Assembly (NCBI RefSeq): GCF_044784365.2
Contig: NZ_CP173065.2
DNA: 64,000 nucleotides
Strand: one strand, 5' to 3'
Origin: Cetobacterium_A somerae
Lineage (GTDB): Bacteria > Fusobacteriota > Fusobacteriia > Fusobacteriales > Fusobacteriaceae
The position numbers and the translations under genes are program-made. This document shows, one piece after another, positions 17,071-26,450 of this stretch. Each line of letters opens with the position of its first letter. The stretch's first letter is position 1. The notes under the pieces are model-generated. The model searched no databases, was not told where the DNA came from, and saw only the letters and a list, made by a program, of their open reading frames with translations.

Positions 17071-17795
17071 TAAAAGTTGATAATTTATTTAAAAATTATG
17101 GGGAACTTGAAGTTTTAAAAGGAGTTTCTACTCATATAATGAAAGGAGAAGTTGTTGCAGTAATTGGACCTTCTGGAAGTGGAAAATCCACATTTTTAAG
17201 ATGTATAAATCGTTTAGAAGAACCTACTCTTGGGCATATCTATATCAGTGGAGAAGATATTATGAGTTCTAAAACAGATATAAATCATATGAGAGCTAAA
17301 GTTGGAATGGTTTTTCAACACTTCAACCTTTTTCCCCATAAAACAGTTCTTGAAAATCTTACTTTAGCTCCTATGAAAGTTAAAAGTATGAAAAAGGAGG
17401 ATGTTGAAGAAAAAGCTCTTATTTTATTAAAAAAAGTTGGTTTAAAAGATAAAGCTTTAGCATATCCAGATCAACTATCTGGAGGTCAAAAACAAAGAAT
17501 AGCTATTGCTAGAGCTCTTTGTATGGATCCTGAAGTTATACTCTTTGATGAACCTACATCTGCTCTAGACCCTGAAATGATACGTGAAGTTTTAGATGTT
17601 ATGAGAGATCTTGCTAAAGAGGGAATGACTATGGTTGTAGTTACACATGAAATGGGATTTGCTAGAAAAGTTGCAGATAGAGTTTTATTTATGGATCAAG
17701 GATCTATTTTAGAAGATACAACACCTGACGAACTTTTTGACGGGTCTAACCACTCTAGAGCAAAAGATTTCATTGAAAAGGTTTTAAATCATTAA
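17067..17795 (+). CDS. Polar amino acid ABC transporter ATP-binding protein (GlnQ family)
   Basis: The 242-residue ATPase energises uptake of a polar amino acid. Motifs in order: Walker A GPSGSGKST (about 33-41), Q-loop VFQHFNLFPH (about 85-94), signature LSGGQKQRIAIARAL (about 138-152), Walker B VILFDEPTSALD (about 157-168) and switch His VVTHEM. These match the GlnQ/HisP/ArtP type. Its start overlaps the permease gene by four bases, indicating coupled translation. Confidence 0.95.
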   Translation: MIKVDNLFKNYGELEVLKGVSTHIMKGEVVAVIGPSGSGKSTFLRCINRLEEPTLGHIYISGEDIMSSKTDINHMRAKVGMVFQHFNLFPHKTVLENLTLAPMKVKSMKKEDVEEKALILLKKVGLKDKALAYPDQLSGGQKQRIAIARALCMDPEVILFDEPTSALDPEMIREVLDVMRDLAKEGMTMVVVTHEMGFARKVADRVLFMDQGSILEDTTPDELFDGSNHSRAKDFIEKVLNH

Positions 17796-17829
17796 TATAA
17801 AATATTTTAAAAACATTGAGGAGGATATT

Positions 17830-18549
17830 ATGAAAAAGATTTTTAAAAATTTGGTTTTATTTTTAATGTTAATTATGAGTACTTTAACTTTTGCAAAAGG
17901 AAAACTTTATGTTGGTACTAATGCTGAATTTCCACCCTTCGAATACCTTGATAAAGGGGAGGTAGTTGGATTTGATATAGATTTAGTTAAAGCTATTGGG
18001 GAAAAATTAGGTATGGAAATAGTTATTAAAGATATGGCTTTTGATGGGCTAATTCCAGCTCTTGAAACTAATAAAATAGATATTGTTATAGCTGGAATGA
18101 CAGCTAGTGATGAGAGAAAAATGGCTGTTAATTTTTCAAATCCATATTACACAGCTAACCAAGTTATAATTTTAAATGATAATAATAGTGATATTAAAAC
18201 ATTCGATGATTTAAAAGGAAAACTTGTTGGAGTTATGCTAGGATTTACTGGGGATGTTGTAGTTAGTGAGATGAAGGATGTTAAGTCAAAAAAATATAAT
18301 GCTTCTTACGCTGCTATCATGGAACTGCAAAACAATAAAATCGATGCTGTTGTTTTAGATTCTGAAACTGCTTTAAACTATGTGAAAAATAACAAAGGTT
18401 TAAAATTAGCAGAAACATCTGGAGAACCTGAAGAATATGCTATTGCTATCTCTAAAAAAAATAGTGAGCTTTTAAATAAAATCAACACAGCTTTAGATGA
18501 ATTGAAAAAAGATGGAACTTATGAAGCTCTTTTGAAAAAATATATGTAA
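17830..18549 (+). CDS. Polar amino acid ABC transporter substrate-binding protein
   Basis: The 239-residue family 3 solute-binding protein has a signal peptide (about 1-22, ending STLTFAKG). The mature part begins KLYVGTNAEFPPFEYLDKGEVVGFD-like, with the GTNAEFPPFE and GFDIDLVKAIGEKLG motifs and FDGLIPALETNKIDIVIAGMT, the binding-site core. The cleavage site has no cysteine, so it is periplasmic rather than a lipoprotein. The substrate cannot be read from sequence; arginine, histidine, glutamine or cystine are all possible. The ATG follows TTGAGGAGG. A terminator shared with the convergent gene follows. Confidence 0.93.
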   Translation: MKKIFKNLVLFLMLIMSTLTFAKGKLYVGTNAEFPPFEYLDKGEVVGFDIDLVKAIGEKLGMEIVIKDMAFDGLIPALETNKIDIVIAGMTASDERKMAVNFSNPYYTANQVIILNDNNSDIKTFDDLKGKLVGVMLGFTGDVVVSEMKDVKSKKYNASYAAIMELQNNKIDAVVLDSETALNYVKNNKGLKLAETSGEPEEYAIAISKKNSELLNKINTALDELKKDGTYEALLKKYM

Positions 18550-18557
18550 ATATATAT

Positions 18558-18590
18558 AAAAATCCCCCTAGCTAGGGGGATTTTATTTTT
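18558..18590. terminator. Bidirectional terminator between the ABC operon and the NRPS gene
   Basis: AATCCCCCTAGC and its near-perfect complement form a GC-rich stem flanked by A and T runs on both sides, serving the two convergent transcripts. It overlaps the stop codon of the minus-strand gene. Confidence 0.9.
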
Positions 18591-21429
18591 TATACTTACT
18601 TATTGTTTCTAAGTTTGGATTTAATAGAATTTTTTCTACTCCCTCTTTATTTATAAAAGGTTCTATCTCATTTATAAATCTAACTATACTCAAAGAGTCT
18701 GCACCTAATTCATAAAAATTCCAATTCACTTTATTTTTATCTATTTTTATCTCTAATATCTCTTCCCAAATTTTGATAATCTTTTTTTCAAAACTTGATA
18801 ATGACACCTCATCTATATTATCTTTAAAATCTTTTTGTCCTAACTCTTTAAGTTTTTTTAAATCTAATTTTCCATTAGAATTTAGTGGAAACTCATCAAT
18901 TTCAAAGAAAGCATATGGTATCATATATTCTGGTAACTTTTCTTTAAGATTTTTTAAAAGTTCTTTTTGATCTATTTTTCCAATATAATATGCTAACAAA
19001 GCATTTTTAGATGAGTTAGGAACAACTCTACACCCTACTACTGATGGATATTCCTCTATCTTTTTTTCAATCTCTTCTAACTCTATACGATAACCTCTAA
19101 TTTTAACTTGGAAATCTTTTCTTTCTAAAAACTCCAAATCATTATCTTTATTTATTCTACATAGATCTCCTGATTTATAAAATCTTTTATTTTCTAAGTA
19201 TATAAATTTATCTGTAGTCTCTTTTAAGTTATTATAATATCCTTTTGCTAAACAGTCTCCACCTATAAATAGTTCTCCCATATTTTCATTAGTATCAATC
19301 TCTAAATAAAGATCAATATTATCTAAAGGTTTTCCTATTGGCAATCCCTCTCCTATATAAGTTTTATTTTTATCAAAAATATGGTATATACACCCCACTG
19401 TAGCTTCTGTTGGTCCATATTCATTAACTATTTTACAACTATCACCTAAAATATCTTGAGCTTTTTTAGCTGTACTTACCTTTAACTGTTCTCCACCTAC
19501 AATTACTAACTTAAACCTATCCTTTTTTATATTATATTTTGAAATAATTTCCAAGTGAGTTGGTGTCATTTTTACACTATTCATTTTACTATTTTCAAAA
19601 ATATTTTTTAAAGTTATTGGTGTAATTTTCTCATTAAAAAACTCTATTTTCCCACCTGCTAGTAATGTTGTAAAAATCGCTGTTATAGATAAATCAAAGG
19701 ATATTGATGTGAAAAAACCAAATATACTTTTCTCTGTTATCCCATATTTTTCAATGCAGTTAGATATATAGTTACAAAGTGTACCATATGTTATTTCTAC
19801 ACCTTTAGGCTTTCCTGTGCTTCCTGAAGTGTAAATAGTATAAATAACATCTTCATTTTTATATTCTGTAAACTCTTTAAAATTTAGATTATTTAGAGTA
19901 TCTTCTTCTAAAATAAACTCTAAAGATTCTAACAATATCTTACTTGCTGAGCTCTCCTTTATATAATCTACTCTTTCTTTTGGGTACTCTGGATCTATTG
20001 GTATAAATACAGCTCCTACTTTTATACATGCTAATATAGAGATTAAATAACTTGAGTCTCTTTTTGTTGATATAGAAACTCTGTCTCCCTTGTTAACTCC
20101 TATTTTTTTCAAATAATTAGCTACTTTTGAAGCACCAATAAATATATCTCTATAACTTATTTCTTTATTATTCTCTAAAGTTAAAATATCTTCTTGATCA
20201 GATTTTTTAAAAATATCTTTAAATACATCAACTTTTTTTACCTCTTTATTACCTTTAATCTCAACTTTCACTCTATTTAAAAGAGTATCTTTTAACTTTT
20301 CTAAATACTCCTCTAATTTCTCCTCTTCATAGTTATCTTCATAATACCCAACTGTTATTATAGTTTTATTCTCTAACTCAGTTATTACAAAAGATAATGG
20401 AACTAGTGGTGTTATTACTGGTAGTGCATAAACTTTTTCTGGTATAAAATATTTTGTTTTATAATTTTGTAAATCAATTCTACCTAAATTTGATATTACC
20501 GCTGTTGTTGCAGTTTTTTCTTGCCTATTATAATTAAAAATTGTATATTTTAATCCCAATCTTAAAATATCCATTGGAATATTCTCAAATATAAAATACT
20601 CCTTTGGTGAATATTCTATATCTTCATTTTTTAATATTGTATTTATTAAATCTTTATTTATCTCTTGCCAATTTTCACTTGTAGTTTCTAAATACATGGG
20701 TAGTGATAGATTTCCAGTATTTAATTTTTCTTCTGGAAACTTTTCTCTTATATCTCTTGTTATTATAAATCTACTTTTAGAATCTTCACTTAAACTCTGA
20801 ATACCACCTATTAATTTAGCTGTTATACTATTTATTTTTTCATCAAGCTCAATTTTTTTAGAGATTGGATCTGTAATTTTATAAGATACTCTATCTTTTA
20901 GTGGTGAATATTTTCCAACTGTTACTATGTCGCTATTTTTCTTAATTCCACTATCTTTTAGTAAATCTATGTCTCTCACTTTAGAAGAAAACTTTTCAAC
21001 CTCTAAATTATTAAGCTCTTTAAAAATTGCTTCAATCCAAATTCCTTGTCCTTTTCCATCCATCACTCCATGGTGAGTTCGAAATATAATTGTTATTTTA
21101 TCAAATTCATTAAGATAGTATATTTCACAGGCTACATCTTTAGTTAAATCGATCTTTCTTTTCATTAACTCTTTAAAATCTTTTCCCACATCTTTTCTTT
21201 GAATCTTGATAACTTTTGGACAGAGTTTTGAATCTACCCAAAATCCATTTTTTAATTTAAATCTACTTTCAGGATATATCTCACTAACTTTATTAACTGC
21301 TTTTTGAAAAACATCTATTTTTATATCCCCTCTTCCCTCTACAATCCTATTTATTACAAAAGAGTTATAGTTTTTTTCAAATGCTAGATACATTCTCTCA
21401 TTAGGAGATAACTTTCTTTTATTCATCAT
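18583..21429 (-). CDS. Single-module nonribosomal peptide synthetase (condensation-like, adenylation, carrier)
   Basis: The 948-residue protein has three parts. Residues 1-390 form a condensation/acyltransferase-like domain with the HHGVMDG motif at 119-125. Residues about 405-860 form an adenylation domain: TSGSTGKPKG (534-543), NEYGPTEA (669-676), YKSGDL (751-756), RGYRIE (779-783 region) and the C-terminal NGKLDL lysine K854. Residues 870-948 form a carrier domain with LGADSLS, S912 being the phosphopantetheine site. Aligning to GrsA by eye, the specificity residues are D579, L580, T583, K620, I643, G645, E670, V678, G679, K854, a code associated with asparagine. No thioesterase, reductase or epimerase domain is present and no second NRPS gene is near. 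It overlaps the DUF2147 gene by four bases. An N-acyl-asparagine product is possible but unproven. Confidence 0.85.
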   Translation of the reverse strand: MMNKRKLSPNERMYLAFEKNYNSFVINRIVEGRGDIKIDVFQKAVNKVSEIYPESRFKLKNGFWVDSKLCPKVIKIQRKDVGKDFKELMKRKIDLTKDVACEIYYLNEFDKITIIFRTHHGVMDGKGQGIWIEAIFKELNNLEVEKFSSKVRDIDLLKDSGIKKNSDIVTVGKYSPLKDRVSYKITDPISKKIELDEKINSITAKLIGGIQSLSEDSKSRFIITRDIREKFPEEKLNTGNLSLPMYLETTSENWQEINKDLINTILKNEDIEYSPKEYFIFENIPMDILRLGLKYTIFNYNRQEKTATTAVISNLGRIDLQNYKTKYFIPEKVYALPVITPLVPLSFVITELENKTIITVGYYEDNYEEEKLEEYLEKLKDTLLNRVKVEIKGNKEVKKVDVFKDIFKKSDQEDILTLENNKEISYRDIFIGASKVANYLKKIGVNKGDRVSISTKRDSSYLISILACIKVGAVFIPIDPEYPKERVDYIKESSASKILLESLEFILEEDTLNNLNFKEFTEYKNEDVIYTIYTSGSTGKPKGVEITYGTLCNYISNCIEKYGITEKSIFGFFTSISFDLSITAIFTTLLAGGKIEFFNEKITPITLKNIFENSKMNSVKMTPTHLEIISKYNIKKDRFKLVIVGGEQLKVSTAKKAQDILGDSCKIVNEYGPTEATVGCIYHIFDKNKTYIGEGLPIGKPLDNIDLYLEIDTNENMGELFIGGDCLAKGYYNNLKETTDKFIYLENKRFYKSGDLCRINKDNDLEFLERKDFQVKIRGYRIELEEIEKKIEEYPSVVGCRVVPNSSKNALLAYYIGKIDQKELLKNLKEKLPEYMIPYAFFEIDEFPLNSNGKLDLKKLKELGQKDFKDNIDEVSLSSFEKKIIKIWEEILEIKIDKNKVNWNFYELGADSLSIVRFINEIEPFINKEGVEKILLNPNLETISKYKK

Positions 21430-21866
21430 AATTTTTCATCACCATATTTTTTTATGTACTCTTTATCTATTTTTTTCCAAACTCTCTTAGCTCCCAATAT
21501 TCCATGAGGATCAAGTGAACCTTTTAATATAAATTTATTACCTTCAAGTTTTACAGAGGCATAATATTCTCTTGAACTTTTTGGATCTATTATTCGCCCC
21601 TTTTTGTATGTTACATCATCAACTTTTTGAAAATCTTTTACTAACTCAAAATCTATTATCTCATCTTTATTTGTATAACTTATTATATTAAAATTTTTAT
21701 CAACTGTCGCTATATACTTTATTTTTCCTATATATGTATTTTTTTCCTTTTCTATTAAAACAATGGCTTCCTTTCCATTTTTTCCCTCTTGAGTCATCCA
21801 ATATCCTAAAATTGAATTAGCAAATAACATATTTCCTACAATCATAAAAAGTATTATAATTCTCAT
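21426..21866 (-). CDS. DUF2147 family secreted protein
   Basis: The product is about 146 residues with a signal peptide (ending MLFANS) and then GYWMTQEGKNGKEAIVLI, KNTYIGKIKYI and a C-terminal LKGSLDPHGILGAKRVWKK, the pattern of DUF2147 proteins, which are small periplasmic beta-rich proteins without an established function. I start at the ATG that lies nine bases after AGGAG; a GTG two codons earlier is only three bases from that site. The gene overlaps the NRPS gene by four bases, so the two are probably made together, which would place this protein in the same pathway (for example periplasmic handling of the product) by inference. Confidence 0.8.
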   Translation of the reverse strand: MRIIILFMIVGNMLFANSILGYWMTQEGKNGKEAIVLIEKEKNTYIGKIKYIATVDKNFNIISYTNKDEIIDFELVKDFQKVDDVTYKKGRIIDPKSSREYYASVKLEGNKFILKGSLDPHGILGAKRVWKKIDKEYIKKYGDEKL

Positions 21867-22030
21867 TTTCACAAACTCCTTTTATTTTTAATAACTTAAT
21901 ATTATAACTTATAGTTACATATAGTAATATTAGAAATACTTTACGCTTTTCTTTTCTATTATTTTTCTAATAGCTTTATCTATCTTTTTATGATATAATT
22001 TTCCGTTAAAATATATTTTAGGAGGTTCTT

Positions 22031-22915
22031 TTGAAAAAAACTTTAGTATTGCTAATCACTTTTATTTTTAATAGTATTTTACTTATCTCTTCTGATAATT
22101 CTTTACATAATAAATCTATGTTTCCTTTACTTGGAGACGAAGCTCGTAAAATGGGGTATGAACTTCCAAATCCTTATGGAATAAATGTTATATATGTAGA
22201 TATGAAACAAGATGTTGATATTAAAGAGATTAACTTAACAGGAACCATTGGAAAATTAGATATTGGAAAAAGTTTAAATCTTAATGCAGATAAAGCTAAA
22301 ACAGTTAATACAAATAAACTGGTTAAAGCTGACATTTGGGTTTTCCCTTTTTTAAATGTTTATGGAATTTTAGGAAAAACAAAAGGACATTCTACAGCTA
22401 ATGTCAATGGAACTTTCTTTTTACCATCTATCTTTCCAACTGGAAAACCTATTCCTATACCTATTAAAGATGTTGATTTTACTTTAAGATATGAAGGAAC
22501 TACTTATGGAGTTGGAACTGTTTTAGCTGGAGGGTATAAAAATTTCTTCTCTCTTGTTGATTTCAACTATACTAACACTACTTTAAATATTATTGAGGGA
22601 GATATCTCGGCTTTTGTTGTTTCTCCAAAAGTTGGTTATAACTTTGACTTTTATAACACTAAAAACTCTATTTGGATTGGAACTATGTATCAAAATATTA
22701 CCCAAACTTTAAAAGGAGATATCAATACACTTGGAATTCTTCCACCTGGAATCAATGTTAAAAATGGAAAATTTGAAGTAAAAGAGAGTACTTCATCTCC
22801 TTGGAACAATGTTATTGGTTTTAGAAGTGAAATAAATAAATCAGTTGAATTTACAACTGAAGTTGGTTTTGGAAAGAGAAAGAGTGTAACTCTCTCTTTA
22901 GGATATAGATTTTAA
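22031..22915 (+). CDS. Outer membrane beta-barrel protein of unknown function
   Basis: The 294-residue protein has a signal peptide and alternating polar/hydrophobic strands. It ends in LSLGYRF, the terminal aromatic residue recognised by the barrel assembly machinery. The region LLGDEARKMGYELPNPYGINV near the N-terminus resembles a family of uncharacterised outer membrane proteins in Gram-negative bacteria, which I cannot name with certainty. The start is TTG with GGAGG five bases upstream. It is divergent from the DUF2147-NRPS pair with a TATAAT at 21994-21999 but no clear -35. Its function is not known to me. Confidence 0.65.
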   Translation: MKKTLVLLITFIFNSILLISSDNSLHNKSMFPLLGDEARKMGYELPNPYGINVIYVDMKQDVDIKEINLTGTIGKLDIGKSLNLNADKAKTVNTNKLVKADIWVFPFLNVYGILGKTKGHSTANVNGTFFLPSIFPTGKPIPIPIKDVDFTLRYEGTTYGVGTVLAGGYKNFFSLVDFNYTNTTLNIIEGDISAFVVSPKVGYNFDFYNTKNSIWIGTMYQNITQTLKGDINTLGILPPGINVKNGKFEVKESTSSPWNNVIGFRSEINKSVEFTTEVGFGKRKSVTLSLGYRF

Positions 22916-22917
22916 AA

Positions 22918-22941
22918 AAAAGCTGAATCTCTTCAGCTTTT
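22918..22941. terminator. Bidirectional terminator between the barrel protein and mscS
   Basis: AAAAGCTGAA and TTCAGCTTTT form a 10-bp stem with a four-base loop, with A and T runs outside, between two convergent genes. Confidence 0.9.
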
Positions 22942-23805
22942 TTATTTATCAACATTATTTAAATGAACATCCATTTGTGGGAATGGTATGCTTATATTCT
23001 CTCTATCTAAAGCACCTTTAATTCCATTTAATGTTTCCTTATAAACTGTCCAGTAGTGCTCATTTGTTGTCCAACCTTTTAAAGCTATATTTATAGAACT
23101 GTCTGCATAGGCATCTACATGGCTATATACAGGAGGATCTGTTAAAACTAAAGGATTACTTCTTAAAAGTTTTTCTAAAGCCTCTCTAGCTACATCTAAA
23201 TCTGCATCGTAAGATACTCCTATTATAAATTTTAATCTTCTAATTGGTGTTTTTGTATAGTTTATTACTTTATTTGAGACAATAGAACCATTTGGAACTA
23301 TTACTAAATCATTATTATGAGTTCTAACTGTAGTAGAAAAAATATCAATATCGTATACATATCCCATCTCTCCAGCTATATTTACTTCATCTCCAACTTT
23401 ATATGTTTTAAATATCAAAACAATTATTCCACCTGCAAAGTTTGATAGGTTATCCTTTAATGCTAAACCAACACCTATTCCCAATGTTCCAAAGAATGCA
23501 AGTAAACTACTCTCTTTTACTCCCATAATCAAAAGGCAAATTGTTATTAATGTAGCGTGTAATCCCACATATAAAATTGATCTAATAAAACTTCTAAGAG
23601 ATGGATCTATTACATTCTCTTTTTTAGCTTTATTATAAATTGGCGCTATTTTTTTTACTAACTTTAAAACAAAATAGTATATCCCTATACAGATAAATAG
23701 TTTTATTATGAAAAATAAAAACTCCACTGTAAAATTGACAAAAATATTTTTATCAACTAAGTGATTTAAAACTTCTTCCACAAAACTTTGTGACTTAACT
23801 TCCAC
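22942..23805 (-). CDS. Small-conductance mechanosensitive channel (MscS family)
   Basis: The 287-residue inner-membrane protein releases solutes on hypo-osmotic shock. Three membrane segments precede the pore helix region SLLAFFGTLGIGVGLALKDNLSNFAGGI, the glycine/alanine-rich TM3 of MscS. Then come the beta domain (FKTYKVGDEVNIAGEMGYVYDID and VPNGSIVSNKVINYT) and a mixed alpha/beta end. Length equals E. coli MscS. The start is GTG after AGGAGGAAAAAA. It is monocistronic. Confidence 0.93.
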   Translation of the reverse strand: MEVKSQSFVEEVLNHLVDKNIFVNFTVEFLFFIIKLFICIGIYYFVLKLVKKIAPIYNKAKKENVIDPSLRSFIRSILYVGLHATLITICLLIMGVKESSLLAFFGTLGIGVGLALKDNLSNFAGGIIVLIFKTYKVGDEVNIAGEMGYVYDIDIFSTTVRTHNNDLVIVPNGSIVSNKVINYTKTPIRRLKFIIGVSYDADLDVAREALEKLLRSNPLVLTDPPVYSHVDAYADSSINIALKGWTTNEHYWTVYKETLNGIKGALDRENISIPFPQMDVHLNNVDK

Positions 23806-23895
23806 TTTTTTCCTCCTAAATATTATATCTTTTAAATTTTTTAAACTAAATAAATTCTACAGATGAAACAAATTTTATTTATTACTACATAATAA

Positions 23896-23933
23896 AATCC
23901 TCTATCTTTTAAATTTTTAAAAGACAAAGGATT
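23896..23933 (-). terminator. Terminator of the carbonic anhydrase gene
   Basis: AATCC with GGATT and an inner TCTTTTAAA/TTTAAAAGA pairing form an imperfect stem. On the minus strand it is followed by TTTTATT. Confidence 0.65.
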
Positions 23934-23938
23934 AGTTA

Positions 23939-24577
23939 TTAAACTTGATACTCTTTAGGTATTATTCCTTTTGATTTCCAATCTTCTATTGGAATCTCTA
24001 TTTCAACTATCTTTCCACTTCTAATATCTAAAACCCATCCATGAACTCTTGGATATTTTCCATTTTCAATTCTATTTCTTATAACTGATAATTCAAATAT
24101 ATGTTTAAGTTGCTCTAATACGTTTAACTCTGTTAATCTATCTAACCTTTCCTGTTCAGTTGCTAGATTTTCTAACTCCTCTTTATGCTCTACCTCTATC
24201 TTTTTTATTGGCATTAACCAACTTGATATTATTGAAGAGTGTCTGCACTTATCATGAGCTGTTTTAATTCCTCCGCACTCGTAGTGACCAGAAACTATTA
24301 TATGCTCCACTTCTAACTGTTCAACTGCATACTCCAAAGTTGCTAAAAAATTCATATCATTAGAAAATACTTGATTAGCTATATTTCTATGAATAAAAAA
24401 ACTTCCAGGTTCACTTTGAGTAAATGTGTCAATAGGCATTCTACTATCTGAGCATCCTATATATAGAAATGGTGGATTTTGTCCCTTCGAAAGATTTTTA
24501 AAATAATCTTTGTCTAAATCCAATCTTTTTTCAACCCATTCTAAATTTGCTTCTAATAATTCATTATAATTTTGCAT
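23939..24577 (-). CDS. Beta-class carbonic anhydrase
   Basis: It interconverts CO2 and bicarbonate in the cytosol. The 212-residue protein has the zinc-binding motifs CSDSRMP (Cys and the Asp-Arg dyad, about 42-48) and HYECGG (His and Cys, about 97-102), both complete. Length and the C-terminal VHGWVLDIRSGKI match the plant-type/CynT-like group. The ATG follows AAGGAGGAG. It stands alone, divergent from the KDPG aldolase operon. Bicarbonate supply for carboxylation is the likely job. Confidence 0.93.
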   Translation of the reverse strand: MQNYNELLEANLEWVEKRLDLDKDYFKNLSKGQNPPFLYIGCSDSRMPIDTFTQSEPGSFFIHRNIANQVFSNDMNFLATLEYAVEQLEVEHIIVSGHYECGGIKTAHDKCRHSSIISSWLMPIKKIEVEHKEELENLATEQERLDRLTELNVLEQLKHIFELSVIRNRIENGKYPRVHGWVLDIRSGKIVEIEIPIEDWKSKGIIPKEYQV

Positions 24578-24695
24578 TTCTCCTCCTTAAAACCTATATA
24601 GAGTATTACCTACATTTTACTATATTTCACAAAATATTTCTACCTTTTTAGTGGCTTATTTCCTTTAGTTTCATATATGGAATTTTTTTATGAAA

Positions 24696-24730
24696 TTGAC
24701 ATTGTTTATAAACCACTATTTTTATAAAAT
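24696..24730 (+). promoter_or_regulatory. Promoter region of the kdgA-kdgK operon
   Basis: Two overlapping possibilities exist: TTGACA at 24696-24701 with TTTTAT 18 bases further, or TTGTTT at 24702-24707 with TAAAAT at 24725-24730 (17-base spacer). Either gives a short leader to the aldolase gene. Confidence 0.5.
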
Positions 24731-24767
24731 TAAGTCAACTAATAAAAGAAATATAGGGGGTTTACAA

Positions 24768-25406
24768 ATGTTAAAAAAACATGAAATTATAGATAGAATT
24801 ATAAACACTGGTGTTGTTGCAGTTGTTAGAGCTGAGAATTTAGAGGAAGCTAAGCGTGTTTCTAATGCTTGTATCGCTGGTGGAGTTAATGCAATTGAAG
24901 TAACTTATACTGTACCTGGAGCAACTGAGGTTATTAGAGAACTTTCTAAGGAGTTCCCTGGAGACGATTTTATAATTGGTGCAGGAACTGTTTTAGATAC
25001 AGAAACTGCTAGACTTGCTATTTTAGCTGGAGCAAAATATATCGTTTCTCCTGGATTTGATGCTGAAACTGCTAAACTTTGTAACAGATATGCTATTCCA
25101 TACATGCCAGGATGTATGACTATTACTGAAATGATTAAAGCTATGGAATTAGGTTGTGACATCATTAAACTTTTCCCAGGAAGCGCTTTTGGACCTGACT
25201 TTATTAAAGCTGTTAAAGCACCTTTACCTCAAGCTAATATTATGCCTACAGGTGGAGTTTCTATCGAAAACGTTGATCAATGGATTAAAAACGGAGTTGT
25301 AGCTGTTGGTGTTGGTGGAAAGTTAGCTACTGGACCTAGCGAAGAGATTACTGCTACTGCAAAAGCTTTCATAGCTAAAGTTAAAAAGGTTAGAGAGGAG
25401 ATCTAA
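24768..25406 (+). CDS. 2-dehydro-3-deoxy-phosphogluconate (KDPG) aldolase
   Basis: It cleaves KDPG into pyruvate and glyceraldehyde-3-phosphate. The 212-residue class I aldolase shows AIEVTY with the catalytic Glu, and IIKLFPGS with the Schiff-base lysine K134, then MPTGGVS. Its length equals E. coli Eda. The ATG used follows ATAGGGGG; an in-frame ATG 26 codons upstream overlaps the promoter and has no ribosome site. With the following kinase it forms a two-step route from 2-keto-3-deoxygluconate, as in pectin, hexuronate or alginate breakdown. No Entner-Doudoroff dehydratase is nearby, so hexuronate or sialic-type sugar acid use is more likely than a full Entner-Doudoroff pathway. Confidence 0.92.
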   Translation: MLKKHEIIDRIINTGVVAVVRAENLEEAKRVSNACIAGGVNAIEVTYTVPGATEVIRELSKEFPGDDFIIGAGTVLDTETARLAILAGAKYIVSPGFDAETAKLCNRYAIPYMPGCMTITEMIKAMELGCDIIKLFPGSAFGPDFIKAVKAPLPQANIMPTGGVSIENVDQWIKNGVVAVGVGGKLATGPSEEITATAKAFIAKVKKVREEI

Positions 25407-25408
25407 TT

Positions 25409-26398
25409 ATGAGTAAAATCGTAACTCTTGGAGAGATTATGTTACGTCTTTCCACTGAAAATAATAATAGATTTATTCAAAGTAATACATTTAGAGCTGA
25501 CTATGGTGGTGGAGAAGCTAACGTAGCTGTTTCTCTTGCAAACTTTGGAATAGAATCTGAATATGTTACTAAACTACCTAACAATCCACTTTCTGATTCT
25601 ATCTTTAGATACTTAAAAGCTAACGGAGTTGAAACAAAAAATATAGTTCTTGGTGGAGAAAGACTTGGAACTTACTACCTAGAAGTTGGAACAAGTGTTA
25701 GAGCATCATCAGTTATTTATGATAGAAAATACTCATCATTTTCTACTTTAAACTATAACGAATTACAAATAGAATCTATTCTAAAAGATTGTAAAATACT
25801 ACACCTTTCTGGAATTACACCTGCTCTTTCTGAAAATTGTAAAGAGCTTACTATTAAAATTATGGAAAAAGCCAAAGAGATGGGAGTTTTAATTAGTTTT
25901 GATTTTAACTACAGAGGAAAACTTTGGACTTTAGATGAAGCTTCTCCTGTTTTAACAAGTTATCTTCCATATATAGATATCTGTTTTGCTGGTATTCTAG
26001 ATGCTAAAAACATTATGAAGTTAGGAGATCATTCTGATTTAAATGAATATTATAAAGAGATTACAAAAAAATATCCAAATATAAAATATCTACTTTCTAC
26101 AAAACGTGAAACTCACTCAGTTAATGAAAACTCTTTAACTGGTTTCATCTTTAAAGAGGGGGAACTTATAGCTTCACCTAGATATACTTTCCAAATTGTT
26201 GATAGAGTTGGTGGAGGAGATGCTTTCGCTGCTGGAGCTCTTTTTGGAATCTATAATAACCATTCACCTAAAGATATTGTAGATTTTGCAACTGCAGCAT
26301 CTGTTTATAAGCACACTGTAAGAGGTGATGCAAACTTAGTTTCAAAAGATGAAATTTATAACATCATCAATAATGGTATTTCAACTGTTTCAAGATAA
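25409..26398 (+). CDS. kdgK: 2-dehydro-3-deoxygluconate kinase (PfkB family)
   Basis: It phosphorylates KDG to KDPG, the substrate of the preceding aldolase. The 329-residue ribokinase-fold enzyme has GGGEANVAVSLANFG near the N-terminus and the PfkB signature VGGGDAFAAGALFG with the catalytic Asp near residue 270. The gene starts three bases after the aldolase stop codon with AGAGAGGAG as ribosome site, so the two are cotranscribed. Other sugar kinases of the family are possible, but the pairing makes KDG the best choice. Confidence 0.88.
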   Translation: MSKIVTLGEIMLRLSTENNNRFIQSNTFRADYGGGEANVAVSLANFGIESEYVTKLPNNPLSDSIFRYLKANGVETKNIVLGGERLGTYYLEVGTSVRASSVIYDRKYSSFSTLNYNELQIESILKDCKILHLSGITPALSENCKELTIKIMEKAKEMGVLISFDFNYRGKLWTLDEASPVLTSYLPYIDICFAGILDAKNIMKLGDHSDLNEYYKEITKKYPNIKYLLSTKRETHSVNENSLTGFIFKEGELIASPRYTFQIVDRVGGGDAFAAGALFGIYNNHSPKDIVDFATAASVYKHTVRGDANLVSKDEIYNIINNGISTVSR

Positions 26399-26406
26399 TA
26401 TATAAA

Positions 26407-26438
26407 AAAATGGTAAGAAACTCATCTCTTACCATTTT
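26407..26438. terminator. Bidirectional terminator between kdgK and hcp
   Basis: AAAATGGTAAGA and TCTTACCATTTT form a 12-bp stem with a short loop and A/T runs on both sides of two convergent genes. Confidence 0.9.
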
Positions 26439-26450
26439 TATTTTCATTTT

